A program made the position numbers and the translations under genes. The notes beneath the pieces are model-generated. The model was not told the origin of the DNA. It searched no databases and saw only the letters and a list, made by a program, of their open reading frames with translations. From Tsuneonella amylolytica (lineage in GTDB: Bacteria; Pseudomonadota; Alphaproteobacteria; Sphingomonadales; Sphingomonadaceae): a DNA stretch of 64,000 bases. The stretch spans positions 2,417,001 through 2,481,000 of the forward strand of contig NZ_CP032570.1 of assembly GCF_003626915.1 (NCBI RefSeq), in the 5' to 3' direction. Positions 26,344-36,032 of this stretch are shown piece by piece (position 1 is the stretch's first letter; every line of letters starts with the position of its first letter).

Positions 26344-28019
26344 GCCGGGCATGTGCTGGCCGCGCCGCCGTCGAGGTCGATGCAGCGGCCGTCCATCTCG
26401 TCCGCCGGGATCGGCAGGCCCAGCACCGCCATCAGCGTCGGCGCGATGTCCACCGTGCGCGCGGGCAGCGGCTGTTCGAAGTGGGTCAGCCCCTTGCGCC
26501 AGAACAGGATCGGCACGCGGCGGTCGTAATCCCACGGGCTGCCGTGGGTGGCGACATAGCCCGGGCCGGGACGCGGGATCGGCGTGATCATCGGCTGCAG
26601 CACTACGACGAGGTCGCCCGAACGGCCGGGCATGTAGGAGGCGCGCACCCGCTCGATCACCGACCATGCGCGCGGATCGCGGGCGGTGGGCAGCGGCGTG
26701 GCGGCCAGCTCCTCGCCGGTGAAGACGGCAGCGATATCGCCGCGCCCCGCGCGTTCGTGCAAGGCCGCCACGACCCGCGCGCGGTCCGCGGCGGGAAGGG
26801 CGGGGTCGAACCAGACGTCGCCCGATGCCGAACCTTCGGCGAAGATCGGCCCCGCGATGCCGAGCTCGGCCGTGAGAGCGGCGGCGAGCTTCGACGGCGT
26901 CCATTCCTCGCCCACGCGGTGCGCGTCGGGCTGTCCCTGCTCGCTCGCGCGCTCGGGCAGGTCGAGCCCGCCATGATCGGCGGTAAGCACGACTACGTAG
27001 TCGGTCCCCCGCGCATCGAGGAACTGGAAGAATTCACCCAGCATCGTGTCGAGCGCGGCGACCTGGATGCAGGTTTCCACGCCGTTGGTGCCGAAGGAGT
27101 GGCCGATGTAGTCGGTCGCCGACAGGCTGACCGACAGCACGTCGGGCACCGCATCCGCGCCGAGCTGGTGATTGTCGACCATCTTCTCCGCGAGTGCGAT
27201 CGTCGCTTGGTCGAGCCGGGGGGAGCGCACCCAGCCATTGCCGTCGCCCGGCTGGAAGGCGAACTTGCCGTCGCCCACCGTCATGGAGCCGACCGGGATT
27301 GCGCGATCATGGCTGGTGCACCACGCAGGCACCTCGAACGGGCCGGCCCCTTGCGCCACCAACGCGGCGACCGCATCGCTCGCGGCCTGTGCGTCGGGCT
27401 CCATCGTTCGGCCGGCGAGGGTGGCGAAGCCGTTGCCCTGCCGCCAGTAGACCGCGTCGGTCGCGGTGCCGCCCATCATCAGCGCGCCGCGATCCTTGCC
27501 TGATACCGCGACGTTGCGGCTCGTGGGCCAAACTTTCTTTAGCCTTTCGCCCAAGGTCGGCACGAGCAGGTGGACGGGCGAGGCGGTGTAGCCTTTCTCG
27601 GGCCGGTTGCCCACGTCCTCGGCACAGTAGACATCGCCCAGCTTGCCGTCGGCACCCCTGGCCAGCCAGCTGTTGGCGATGATCCCGGTGCGCGCGGGGT
27701 TGGCGCCGGTCAGCAGGGTCGAGTGGCCCGGGCAGGTTTCGGTCGCGGCGTGCGCCTGGTAGCCGGACGGGAAGACCACGCCGCCCGTCAGCCGCGCGAG
27801 CCCGCCGGTGTAGTGATCGCGGTATTGTTCGAAGATGTCGGACGAGAACTGGTCGACCGAGATCGCGACGACGAGCCGCGGCGCGGTCGGCGAAACGGGC
27901 GCGGCGGCGGCCGCCTTCGCGCGCGGGGCGGCCGCCTTTTGCTTCGCCGCCACCGGCGATGCGCTCGCCATCAGGGCGGCGAGGGCGGCAGCGATCGGGG
28001 CGAGGTGGCTGAGGCGCAT
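26340..28019 (-). CDS. PafA-like alkaline phosphatase
   Basis: 559 residues with a signal peptide ending at about residue 25 (SPVAA). The catalytic set of PafA (T79, N100, K162, R164) appears here at T95 (ATETCPGH), N116 (IIANSW), K175 and R177 (SGKDR), with the same 21-residue spacing between threonine and asparagine. Metal ligands are D56 (SVDQF) and the DHGG near residue 335 and THGSPW near residue 515. The enzyme hydrolyses phosphate monoesters in the periplasm and, in relatives, is not inhibited by phosphate. No pho-box was found upstream. It shares a transcript with the downstream monooxygenase (ATGA overlap). Confidence 0.9.
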   Translation of the reverse strand: MRLSHLAPIAAALAALMASASPVAAKQKAAAPRAKAAAAAPVSPTAPRLVVAISVDQFSSDIFEQYRDHYTGGLARLTGGVVFPSGYQAHAATETCPGHSTLLTGANPARTGIIANSWLARGADGKLGDVYCAEDVGNRPEKGYTASPVHLLVPTLGERLKKVWPTSRNVAVSGKDRGALMMGGTATDAVYWRQGNGFATLAGRTMEPDAQAASDAVAALVAQGAGPFEVPAWCTSHDRAIPVGSMTVGDGKFAFQPGDGNGWVRSPRLDQATIALAEKMVDNHQLGADAVPDVLSVSLSATDYIGHSFGTNGVETCIQVAALDTMLGEFFQFLDARGTDYVVVLTADHGGLDLPERASEQGQPDAHRVGEEWTPSKLAAALTAELGIAGPIFAEGSASGDVWFDPALPAADRARVVAALHERAGRGDIAAVFTGEELAATPLPTARDPRAWSVIERVRASYMPGRSGDLVVVLQPMITPIPRPGPGYVATHGSPWDYDRRVPILFWRKGLTHFEQPLPARTVDIAPTLMAVLGLPIPADEMDGRCIDLDGGAASTCPA

Positions 28020-28133
28020 GGGCTTCCTTCGAACGAGGCGAGTCGCGCCGCTGGACGACGCGGGGGTGCCCCATTAGAGCGGCATTGACCGCGCGCGCAA
28101 CGCCCGCGGTCGAGCCAGGGAGCCGCTTTGCCG

Positions 28134-30248
28134 ATGATCGCCTGCCGACGCCTGCCGGTGCTGGTGTGCGTGCTGGCGTGCCTGATGCTGCTCGCCGCGA
28201 TCGCGGCGGGCTCGCCCGCGGCGGCGCAGGGGCGCCCACCGCACATCGCCGCGCGGCTGGTGGCCGAAGGACCGGCGGTGCCCGGCCAGTCGCTGACGCT
28301 GGCCATCGCCTTCGACCCGGAGCCCGGCTGGCACGGATATTGGAGCAACCCGGGCGACGCCGGCTACGGCATGACGCTGGACTGGGACCTGCCCGCCGGA
28401 TGGACCGCCGGCGCGCCGCAATATCCGGTTCCGCAAAAGCTCCTGATCGGCGGGCTGATGAACCACGTCTACGAAGGGCCGTACGCGGTGCTGGTCGACG
28501 TGGCGGTGCCCGCTGGCACCACCGTCGGCGGCGCGGAGCGAATCGCGGTCGATGCCAACTGGCTCGAATGCACAGACACGATCTGCGTGCCTGCGCAGGC
28601 GCGGCTGACGCTGGACATCCGGACGGCGCAGCGGCCCGAGGCGGCCTTCGACGGCTGGCGCCGGGCGATTCCCGCGCTGCTCGACCGCGAGGTCGATTAT
28701 GCGATCGAGGGCAAGCGGTTGCGGATAGCGATTCCGCTGCCGGCTTCGTTCGACCTGCCCGATCCGCACGTGTTCGTAAGCTCTCGCGACGTCGTCGATT
28801 ACGCCGCCCCCCAGGTCTTTCGCCGCGACGGCAACATGCTGGTGGCCGAAATCCCGCTCGGCGAAACCATCGCGCCGCCGGCCGAGTTCGGCGGCATCCT
28901 GTCGTTCGGCAACGGCAACGGGGTCCGCTTCACCGGAACGCCCGGAGCGGTGCCGGGCGGCGGGACGCTGATCCAGGCGGGCGGCGCGGCGGACACCGGC
29001 CCGCTGTGGCTGCTGCTTCTGGGCGCGCTGGCGGGCGGGCTGCTGCTCAACGTCATGCCCTGCGTGTTCCCGATCCTCAGCCTCAAGGCGCTGAGCCTCG
29101 CGAAGAGCGGCGAGAGCAATGCGCGGGCGCGCAGCGAGGGGCTGGCTTATACCGCGGGTGTCATGGCCGCGACGCTGGCGCTGGGTGCGCTGCTCTTGGC
29201 CCTGCGCGCAGCGGGCGAGCAGGTCGGCTGGGCGTTCCAGTTGCAGGAACCGGCGGTCGTCGTCGCGCTGCTCGTGCTGGCGACCACGATCACCGCCAAT
29301 CTTGCCGGGCTGTTCGAACTGCCGAGCCTGTCGGTCAGCCGCGGGGGCAAGCCGATGGGATCCTTCGCGACCGGGTTGTTGGCCGCCTTCGTGGCGACGC
29401 CGTGCACGGGGCCGTTCATGGCCGCCGCGATGGGCGCGGCGCTGCTGCTGCCGTGGGCGCAGGCGTTGCTGCTTTTCGCGATGCTTGGGCTGGGGCTGGC
29501 GCTGCCGTTCCTGGCTCTCGGCTTCGTCCCGCCGCTGCGCCGGATGCTACCGAAGCCGGGCCCGTGGATGGAGCGGTTCCGCCGCGTGCTGGCGGTGCCG
29601 ATGGGCCTGACCGCGCTGGCGCTGGTATGGCTGTCTTGGCGGTTGGGGGGACCGGTGTTTGCGTTCAGTGCGGCGGTGCTGGCGCTTGCCGTCGTCGGGA
29701 TCGCAGCCGCGCGACGCGGCAATTTCAAACTGCCGGGCGGCAATGCCGCGATCGCCTCGCTGGGCATCGCGCTGCTGATGGCGGGGCTCGCCTACAAGAG
29801 CTTCGAGCCACCCCGTCAGGCGGCGGAGAGCGGGCTTATCGCCGCCCAGCCGTTCACCGAAGCGCGGCTTGCCGAAGCCCGTGCCTCGGGCAAGCCGGTG
29901 TTCGTCTGGTTCACCGCAGACTGGTGCCTGACCTGCAAGGTCAACGAAGCCGCCGCGATCGAGCGCGAGGCGACCAGGGATGCGTTCGAGAAGGCCGGCG
30001 TCGTCGCGCTGGTCGGCGACTGGACGCGGCGCGATCCGGCCATCACGCGCTTCCTCTCGGCGCGCGGGGCGGCCGGGGTGCCGCTTTACCTCTGGTACGC
30101 GCCGGGAGGTGAAGCGGAGGTCCTGCCGCAAGTGCTCACGCCCGACATGCTCGTCAGCCGGGCGGCGGCACCGGCGAAGGGGTCTGCGGCGCAGGAAGCT
30201 GCGGCGACGGTTCCACCAGCGGCTCCAGCGCGGACGGCTGCCCGCTAG
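28134..30248 (+). CDS. thiol:disulfide interchange protein, DsbD/ScsB-like
   Basis: 704 residues from the ATG at 28134; a TTG six bases earlier is possible because GGGAG lies closer to it. Signal peptide (residues 1-32), an N-terminal periplasmic domain with C146 and C151 (LECTDTICVPA), about eight membrane helices holding C310 (NVMPCVFP) and C424 (TPCTGPF), then a thioredoxin-like C-terminal domain with C598-L-T-C601. This electron path from cytoplasmic thioredoxin through the membrane to the periplasm is that of DsbD and ScsB. The last 32 residues are coded on the same DNA as the end of the opposite-strand lipoprotein gene. Confidence 0.92.
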   Translation: MIACRRLPVLVCVLACLMLLAAIAAGSPAAAQGRPPHIAARLVAEGPAVPGQSLTLAIAFDPEPGWHGYWSNPGDAGYGMTLDWDLPAGWTAGAPQYPVPQKLLIGGLMNHVYEGPYAVLVDVAVPAGTTVGGAERIAVDANWLECTDTICVPAQARLTLDIRTAQRPEAAFDGWRRAIPALLDREVDYAIEGKRLRIAIPLPASFDLPDPHVFVSSRDVVDYAAPQVFRRDGNMLVAEIPLGETIAPPAEFGGILSFGNGNGVRFTGTPGAVPGGGTLIQAGGAADTGPLWLLLLGALAGGLLLNVMPCVFPILSLKALSLAKSGESNARARSEGLAYTAGVMAATLALGALLLALRAAGEQVGWAFQLQEPAVVVALLVLATTITANLAGLFELPSLSVSRGGKPMGSFATGLLAAFVATPCTGPFMAAAMGAALLLPWAQALLLFAMLGLGLALPFLALGFVPPLRRMLPKPGPWMERFRRVLAVPMGLTALALVWLSWRLGGPVFAFSAAVLALAVVGIAAARRGNFKLPGGNAAIASLGIALLMAGLAYKSFEPPRQAAESGLIAAQPFTEARLAEARASGKPVFVWFTADWCLTCKVNEAAAIEREATRDAFEKAGVVALVGDWTRRDPAITRFLSARGAAGVPLYLWYAPGGEAEVLPQVLTPDMLVSRAAAPAKGSAAQEAAATVPPAAPARTAAR

Positions 30249-30783
30249 CTTCGGGCGAATCGAGGCGGCGGCACCGCTCGATCAGTTCGCCGGGCTTGCC
30301 GCTGCCTTGCAGCACCAGCGTGCCCGCGCCGGGGATCGTCAGCTCCAGTTTGCGCGTACCGGTCAGCGCGTCGAGCCGGGGGTCGGCGGGGGTGTAGTGG
30401 CCCTGCCACAGCCAGCCCCGACCCGCGTCGTGCGCGTCGATCATCAGGCGTTCGACATGGCCGTTGCCGACCAGCGCCATCATCCCCTTGGCGTGCGGGT
30501 CGGTCCGGGCGAAACGGGTGACCGACAGCATTCGCTGCGGCCCGTCGCCCGTGCATTCGAGCGCCAGCAGCGGCGCCTGTCCCGGCTGGCCGAAGACGAT
30601 CCGTTCCGGGCCGCCGCTGCCCGCCCAGATCGCGCCTTCGACCTGCGGCGACTGCATCATCACCGCGGGCCCTTCGGCCGCGCCGCCGAGCTCGATGCGC
30701 TCGACATAGCGGTCGCTCGCCGGGGGGCGGCAGGAGGCGAGTGCCGCCAGCGCGGCCGCCGTCAGGATCGCGGACCGTCTCAC
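30154..30783 (-). CDS. conserved lipoprotein of unknown function
   Basis: 209 residues from a GTG at 30783 that overlaps the carboxypeptidase stop by four bases (GTGA). The lipobox LASC ends at about residue 18. The body (residues 30-175) has no motif I recognise; the C-terminus is proline rich (PSPQLPAPQTPSPVPPPG). The final 95 bases overlap the end of the DsbD-like gene on the other strand. It is coupled to the S10 peptidase, so an envelope role is likely. Confidence 0.75.
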   Translation of the reverse strand: MRRSAILTAAALAALASCRPPASDRYVERIELGGAAEGPAVMMQSPQVEGAIWAGSGGPERIVFGQPGQAPLLALECTGDGPQRMLSVTRFARTDPHAKGMMALVGNGHVERLMIDAHDAGRGWLWQGHYTPADPRLDALTGTRKLELTIPGAGTLVLQGSGKPGELIERCRRLDSPEASGQPSALEPLVEPSPQLPAPQTPSPVPPPG

Positions 30784-32276
30784 CGGGCGCGGATGAAGGC
30801 GCGCACGTCCTGCGACAGCTTGCGCCGGTCCTCGTCGCGGACGTACATCATGTGGCCCGCGTCGTAGTACTTGTACTCGATCCGGTCCTGCGGGAAGCCG
30901 GTGCGGCTGAGCGCGTATTCGGCGGCGAAGAACGGCGTCGCGAAATCGTACCACCCCTGGCCCACGAATATGCGCAGGTCCGAATTCTCGCGCATCGCCT
31001 TGCCGAGATAGGGCGCCACCGTGAGGTAGGCGTTGCTGTCCCGCCCGCCGGCGAGCTTCCAGTCCCACGGCCCGACGTTGCCGATGGTGACGTATCGCTG
31101 GTCGGTGACGTAGCCGATGTCGTCGCGCATCCACGCGTTGATCGCCGCGGCATAGCCGCCGTCGATGCCGTAGAAGCTGGGATCGTTGTCGGGCGTCTCG
31201 CCCGCGCTGTCGTAGTCCGTGCCGGTGTAGCGGCTGTCGAGCCTGCCGACGGTCAGCCCGCGGTCGCGCAGCAGTTCCTTGTAGAACCGCCCGCTGGTGA
31301 CGCGCAGGTCCGCGCGCTCGAGATAGTCTGGCGACAGGCCGGTGAAGCGGGCAAGCTCGGGCAGGATCGCCGCGCGTTCGGCGGCGCTGGCGTTCTGGCC
31401 CTTCAGCAGGAACGAGGCGTAGGGGCCGATGGCGAACCGGCGGGCGTCCTCGACGAACTGGCTTACCGACGGCGCGGTCGCCTTGCCGTGATAGAGCGCA
31501 GTCGCCGCCATGCTGGGAAGCGTGGTGACGTAGCCGAGTTCCGCCCCTTCGGTCTCCGCCCCTGCGCCGAAATCGAGCACGGTGGAGATGAGGATCACGC
31601 CGTTCAGCGCGACGTCGTTGTATTCGCCTTCCAGTTCGTTGACGACCGCGGCGCTGCGGGTGGTGCCATAGCTTTCGCCGCCGAGGAACTTGGGGCTGTT
31701 CCATCGGCCGTTCTTGTCCAGCCATTGGCGGATCACCTGGGCGACCGATTTGGCGTCCTTGGTCACGCCCCAGTATTCGCTGCCCTTGGTATCGCCGATC
31801 GTATGGCTGAAGCCGGTGCCAACGGGATCGATGAAGACGAGGTCGGTGACGTCGAGCAGCGAGTCCGGGTTGTCGAGGATGGGATACGGCGGCCCGCCGT
31901 CGTCCTTTGCATCCGAGGGGATCGCGACCCGCTTGGGCCCGAACGCGCCCATTTGCAGCCAGACCGAGCCCGAACCCGGGCCGCCGTTGAACAGGAAGGT
32001 GACGGGCCGCGACGGATCACGCGGCTCGGCGATGTAGGCGGATGTGACGATCGCCGCCTTGGCCGCGCCGTCTTCGCCCTTCAGCACCTGTTCCTCGACC
32101 GTGGCGGTATAGCGGACGGTGCGGCCGCCGAACGTGCCGGTGAAGGTCTTGGCCGCGCTGTTGGGCACGTAGGCTTCGGGGGCTTCGGGCGCCGCCCTGG
32201 ATTTGTCCTCGTCGGCGGCGGAGGCGGGCAGGGCCAGCGAGAGCGCGGCGACGGCCGCAAGCGTACGTGCGAACAT
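30780..32276 (-). CDS. S10 family serine carboxypeptidase, secreted
   Basis: 498 residues with a signal peptide (cut near residue 20, LPASA). The oxyanion segment FNGGPGSGSVWLQMG starts at residue 96 and the nucleophile S202 is in GGESYGTT; the histidine is in YDAGHMMY near the C-terminus, giving the Ser-Asp-His triad. S10 enzymes remove C-terminal residues at acidic to neutral pH; bacterial members are periplasmic. The downstream lipoprotein gene overlaps by four bases. Confidence 0.92.
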   Translation of the reverse strand: MFARTLAAVAALSLALPASAADEDKSRAAPEAPEAYVPNSAAKTFTGTFGGRTVRYTATVEEQVLKGEDGAAKAAIVTSAYIAEPRDPSRPVTFLFNGGPGSGSVWLQMGAFGPKRVAIPSDAKDDGGPPYPILDNPDSLLDVTDLVFIDPVGTGFSHTIGDTKGSEYWGVTKDAKSVAQVIRQWLDKNGRWNSPKFLGGESYGTTRSAAVVNELEGEYNDVALNGVILISTVLDFGAGAETEGAELGYVTTLPSMAATALYHGKATAPSVSQFVEDARRFAIGPYASFLLKGQNASAAERAAILPELARFTGLSPDYLERADLRVTSGRFYKELLRDRGLTVGRLDSRYTGTDYDSAGETPDNDPSFYGIDGGYAAAINAWMRDDIGYVTDQRYVTIGNVGPWDWKLAGGRDSNAYLTVAPYLGKAMRENSDLRIFVGQGWYDFATPFFAAEYALSRTGFPQDRIEYKYYDAGHMMYVRDEDRRKLSQDVRAFIRAR

Positions 32277-32335
32277 GGCCGCGCTATGGCAGCGGCGGGG
32301 CGGGGCGGCAATCGGCTTGCCCGGTTACCGACAGC

Positions 32336-34531
32336 TTACGGCTTCCCGCCCATCCGCTTGTAGCGTGTCTTGCCGAAGCGGTCCTTGCGCGTGCCCGGCT
32401 TGCCTTCGTTGCTGCGGCCGACGATCGGCGCGCGCTTTTCGGCGTCGGGAATGCCGAGTTCGTCGCTCTCAAGACGCCGAATTTCATCACGCAGGCGACC
32501 CGCTTCCTCGAATTCGAGGTCGGCGGCGGCATTGCGCATCCGCTTTTCGAGATCCTGGATGTAGGCGCGCAGGTTGTGTCCGACGAGGTTGTTGCGCTCG
32601 GCATCGCCGGTCGAAACGGTCACCCCGTCCTGCGCCGCGGTGTGGGCGACGATGTCCTGGATGTTGCGGATGATCGTGGTTGGGGTGATGCCGTGCTCGG
32701 TGTTGTATTCTTCTTGCTTCGCCCGCCGCCGTTCGGTCTCGGCCATCGCGCGTTCCATGCTGCCGGTGATCCGATCGGCGTAGAGGATGACCTTGGAATC
32801 GACGTTGCGCGCGGCGCGGCCGATCGTCTGGATCAGCGAGGTTTCCGAGCGCAGGAAGCCCTCCTTGTCCGCGTCGAGAATGCACACCAGCCCGCACTCG
32901 GGAATGTCGAGCCCTTCGCGCAGCAGGTTGATGCCGATGAGCACGTCGTAGACGCCGAGCCGCAAGTCGCGGATCAGTTCGATGCGTTCCAGCGTCTCGA
33001 CGTCGGAGTGCATGTAGCGCACGCGCACGCCCTGTTCGTGCATGAACTCGGTCAGGTCCTCCGCCATGCGCTTGGTCAGCGTGGTGACGAGGGTGCGGTA
33101 GCCCTTCTGCGCGGTCGCCTTGCACTCGGCGATGCAATCCTGGACCTGGTCCTCGACCGGGCGAATCTCGACCGGCGGGTCGATCAGGCCGGTCGGGCGG
33201 ATGACCTGTTCGGCGAAGACGCCGCCGGTCTGGTTCATCTCCCAGTCGCCCGGAGTGGCGCTGACCGCGAAGGTTTGCGGGCGCATCGCGTCCCACTCGT
33301 TGAAGCGCAAGGGGCGGTTGTCGATGCAGCTCGGCAGTCGGAAGCCGTATTCGGCCAGCGTCATCTTGCGGCGGTGGTCCCCCTTGGCCATCGCGCCGAT
33401 CTGCGGCACCGTCTGGTGGCTTTCGTCGACGAACAGCAGCGCGTTCTCGGGCAGGTATTCGAACAGAGTCGGCGGCGGTTCGCCCGGAAGGCGGCCGGTG
33501 AGGAAGCGGCTGTAATTCTCGATGCCGGCGCAGCTGCCGGTGGCGGCAATCATCTCGAGGTCGAAGTTGGTCCGCTGTTCCAGCCGCTGGGCCTCCAGCA
33601 GCCGGCCTTCGGCGTGCAGTTCCTTGAGCCGCTCCTCCAGCTCGAACTTGATGGCGGCGCTCGCCTGTTTCATCGTCGGGCCGGGCGTGACGTAGTGGCT
33701 GTTGGCGTAGACACGCACGCTGTTGAGGCTCGCGCCCTTCTGGCCGGTCAGCGGGTCGAACTCCGAAATCTCCTCGATCTCGTCGCCGAAGAAGCTCACC
33801 CGCCAGGCCATGTCCTCGTAGTGCGAGGGGAAGATCTCCAGGCTGTCGCCGCGCACGCGGAAGTTGCCGCGCTGGAAAGCGGCGTCGTTGCGCTTGTACT
33901 GCAGCGCGACGAGCTTGCGGATGATCTCGCGCTGGTCCTCGCTCGCGCCCTTCTTGAGGTCGAAGATCATCGCCGAGTATGTCTCGACCGAGCCGATGCC
34001 GTAGAGGCAGCTCACGCTCGCGACGATGATCACGTCGTCGCGTTCGAGCAGCGCGCGGGTGGCCGAATGGCGCATCCGGTCGATCGCCTCGTTCACCGAG
34101 CTTTCCTTCTCGATGTAGGTATCGCTGCGTGGCACGTAGGCTTCGGGCTGGTAGTAGTCGTAGTACGAAACGAAATACTCGACCGCGTTGTTCGGGAAGA
34201 AGCTCTTGAACTCGCCATAGAGCTGCGCGGCGAGGATCTTGTTGGGCGCGAGGACCAGCGCGGGGCGCTGCAGTTCCTCGATCACCTTGGCCATCGTGAA
34301 GGTCTTGCCGCTGCCGGTCACGCCGAGCAGCACCTGCGTCTGTTCACCGTCGCAGGCGCTGGCGGTCAGCTCGGCGATCGCGGTCGGCTGGTCGCCGCTG
34401 GGCGTGTATTCGCTCACCAGTTCGAACCGCTTGCCGCCCATCGATTTCTCGGGGCGCTGCGGCTTGTGGGGGACGAATTTGTCGGAGGTATCGGGCTCTT
34501 CGAGGCCACGACGGATGACGAGCTCGCTCAT
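32336..34531 (-). CDS. uvrB: excinuclease ABC subunit B
   Basis: 731 residues, slightly longer than the E. coli protein because of N- and C-terminal extensions. It has the Walker [14 protein letters not shown] (near residue 69), the beta-hairpin [17 protein letters not shown] used to verify damage, helicase motifs ([14 protein letters not shown]) and the C-terminal UVR domain (near residue 650) that binds UvrC. The last residues, [14 protein letters not shown], are basic. It is divergent from the DUF3617 gene across 98 bases. I saw no SOS box there, but did not test it exhaustively. Confidence 0.97.
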   Translation of the reverse strand: MSELVIRRGLEEPDTSDKFVPHKPQRPEKSMGGKRFELVSEYTPSGDQPTAIAELTASACDGEQTQVLLGVTGSGKTFTMAKVIEELQRPALVLAPNKILAAQLYGEFKSFFPNNAVEYFVSYYDYYQPEAYVPRSDTYIEKESSVNEAIDRMRHSATRALLERDDVIIVASVSCLYGIGSVETYSAMIFDLKKGASEDQREIIRKLVALQYKRNDAAFQRGNFRVRGDSLEIFPSHYEDMAWRVSFFGDEIEEISEFDPLTGQKGASLNSVRVYANSHYVTPGPTMKQASAAIKFELEERLKELHAEGRLLEAQRLEQRTNFDLEMIAATGSCAGIENYSRFLTGRLPGEPPPTLFEYLPENALLFVDESHQTVPQIGAMAKGDHRRKMTLAEYGFRLPSCIDNRPLRFNEWDAMRPQTFAVSATPGDWEMNQTGGVFAEQVIRPTGLIDPPVEIRPVEDQVQDCIAECKATAQKGYRTLVTTLTKRMAEDLTEFMHEQGVRVRYMHSDVETLERIELIRDLRLGVYDVLIGINLLREGLDIPECGLVCILDADKEGFLRSETSLIQTIGRAARNVDSKVILYADRITGSMERAMAETERRRAKQEEYNTEHGITPTTIIRNIQDIVAHTAAQDGVTVSTGDAERNNLVGHNLRAYIQDLEKRMRNAAADLEFEEAGRLRDEIRRLESDELGIPDAEKRAPIVGRSNEGKPGTRKDRFGKTRYKRMGGKP

Positions 34532-34629
34532 GCGGCGGATATGGGGAACGGATGCCGAACGGGCAAGGCGATTGGCGAGAGCGGCGCGAATTGCTAGCGA
34601 GGCCGCCAGCCAACCGGAGATACCCTGCC

Positions 34630-35184
34630 ATGTCGAAGCCGCTCGCAGCCGTCGCTGCCGTCCTCGCGCCCCTGTTCGTTCTGGCCGCCTGTGGCAGCGA
34701 GAGCGAACCTCGTACCGCGGAAGAGGTCGTCGCCGAGGCGGGCAAGCTCGAGAAACCGCGGCCGGGGCAGTACGAAACGCAGGTCGAACTGCTCGAATTC
34801 TCGGTCCCGGGACTGCCGCCGAAGCAGGCCGAACAGCTGCGTTCGATGATGGGCAACGTGCAGGAAAAGGCGTCGTCCTACTGCCTGACCCAGGCCGAGG
34901 CGGACAAGGGCTTCGAGGACTCCATCCGCAAGATGACCGAAGGCACCGGCGGGATGAAGTGCGAGTTCGACAAGTTCGATGCCGGGGGCGGCAAGCTCGA
35001 CGCCGCGCTGTCGTGCACCGGCGGTCAGGGGCTCAATTCGACGATCACGATCGACGGAACGACCGGGGCCGAGGCATCGACGATGAACGTGCGCATGGCG
35101 CAGAAGGCGCCGATGATACCCGGCGGCGAGGTGGTGATGCGGATGCGCATGGATTCCAAGCGCACGGGGGATTGCCCCGCCTGA
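34630..35184 (+). CDS. DUF3617 family lipoprotein
   Basis: 184 residues from the ATG at 34630, preceded by GGAGA. The lipobox LAAC puts the lipidated cysteine at about residue 21. The region from about residue 45 ([17 protein letters not shown]) to GDCPA shows the DUF3617 pattern: a beta-rich fold with paired cysteines ([21 protein letters not shown]). Function of the family is unknown; proteins of this kind are common in sphingomonads. It is 67 bases upstream of the hydrolase gene of the Anbu operon. Confidence 0.88.
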   Translation: MSKPLAAVAAVLAPLFVLAACGSESEPRTAEEVVAEAGKLEKPRPGQYETQVELLEFSVPGLPPKQAEQLRSMMGNVQEKASSYCLTQAEADKGFEDSIRKMTEGTGGMKCEFDKFDAGGGKLDAALSCTGGQGLNSTITIDGTTGAEASTMNVRMAQKAPMIPGGEVVMRMRMDSKRTGDCPA

Positions 35185-35251
35185 CGGGCAGCGCCGTGTG
35201 AAACCCCGGCGGACGACCTGCGTTCATGTGGAACCACTAGGCTCCCCGGAC

Positions 35252-36016
35252 ATGCAAACACTGGCTCCACGTTTCGACTACGCCGCGGCACGGCACGAAC
35301 TGGCCCGCCGTATCGACTTGGCGCGCGAAGCCGGGCCGGACGATGTGGCAGGCCCACCAATCCGGCGGTTCATCGGCGAGTTGTCGGTCGTCGCCGAGCC
35401 CTTCCGCCGCGTTCTGCGAAAGCATCCGCAGGTGAAGGCCGCCCGGCCGCGCACCGTAATGTTGCTTCCGGGTTTCGCGACCCATCCCGTACGCATGCGC
35501 TACATGGCGCGGCGGCTGGAGGCGGCGGGGCACACCGTGAAACGCTGGGGCCTCGGCTTCAACTGGGGGCCGAGCGAGGACAACGTCGCGGTCCTCGAAG
35601 ACCGCCTCGAAAGCCTCGCCGAGCGGCACGGCGGCCCGGTCCATCTCGTCGGCTGGAGTCTGGGCGGACTGTTCGCGCGGGAGATCGCCAAGCGCCGTCC
35701 GCACGCGGTGGCCAAGGTCGTGACGATGGGCTCGCCGTTCTCGTACAGTCCGCGGGCGAACAACGTCTGGCGGGCGTATCACTTCGTGACCGGGCATCGG
35801 GTGGAGGAGCCGCCGATGGAGATCGAGCTCGCCGGCAAGCCGCCGTGCGAGACGGTAGCGCTGTGGAGCCCGCGCGACGGGATCGTGCATCCGCGCGCCG
35901 CCAGCGGCCGCCCGGGGGAACGCGACCGCGCGGTGGCCCTGCGCTGCACGCATATGGGTTTCGCGTGGGACCCGCAGTCAATTTCGGCGGTGTTGCGGGA
36001 ACTCGACAATTCCTGA
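35252..36016 (+). CDS. alpha/beta-hydrolase, lipase-like
   Basis: 254 residues from the ATG at 35252; a GTG start at 35198 would add 18 residues. The nucleophile elbow GWSLGG gives S136, with VMLLPGFATHP as the oxyanion strand at residues 69-79 and a late histidine in RCTHMGF. The fold and the ARHELARR lead resemble small esterases or PHB-depolymerase-like proteins. It ends 16 bases before the ATP-grasp gene and in the same direction, so it may be the first gene of the Anbu operon. Substrate unknown. Confidence 0.85.
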   Translation: MQTLAPRFDYAAARHELARRIDLAREAGPDDVAGPPIRRFIGELSVVAEPFRRVLRKHPQVKAARPRTVMLLPGFATHPVRMRYMARRLEAAGHTVKRWGLGFNWGPSEDNVAVLEDRLESLAERHGGPVHLVGWSLGGLFAREIAKRRPHAVAKVVTMGSPFSYSPRANNVWRAYHFVTGHRVEEPPMEIELAGKPPCETVALWSPRDGIVHPRAASGRPGERDRAVALRCTHMGFAWDPQSISAVLRELDNS

Positions 36017-36032
36017 ATAGCTGTCCCCTGTG

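Noticed and set aside
30741..32363. A 540-codon plus-strand frame opposite the S10 carboxypeptidase
   Set aside because: The minus-strand gene has a signal peptide and intact catalytic motifs; the plus frame has none.
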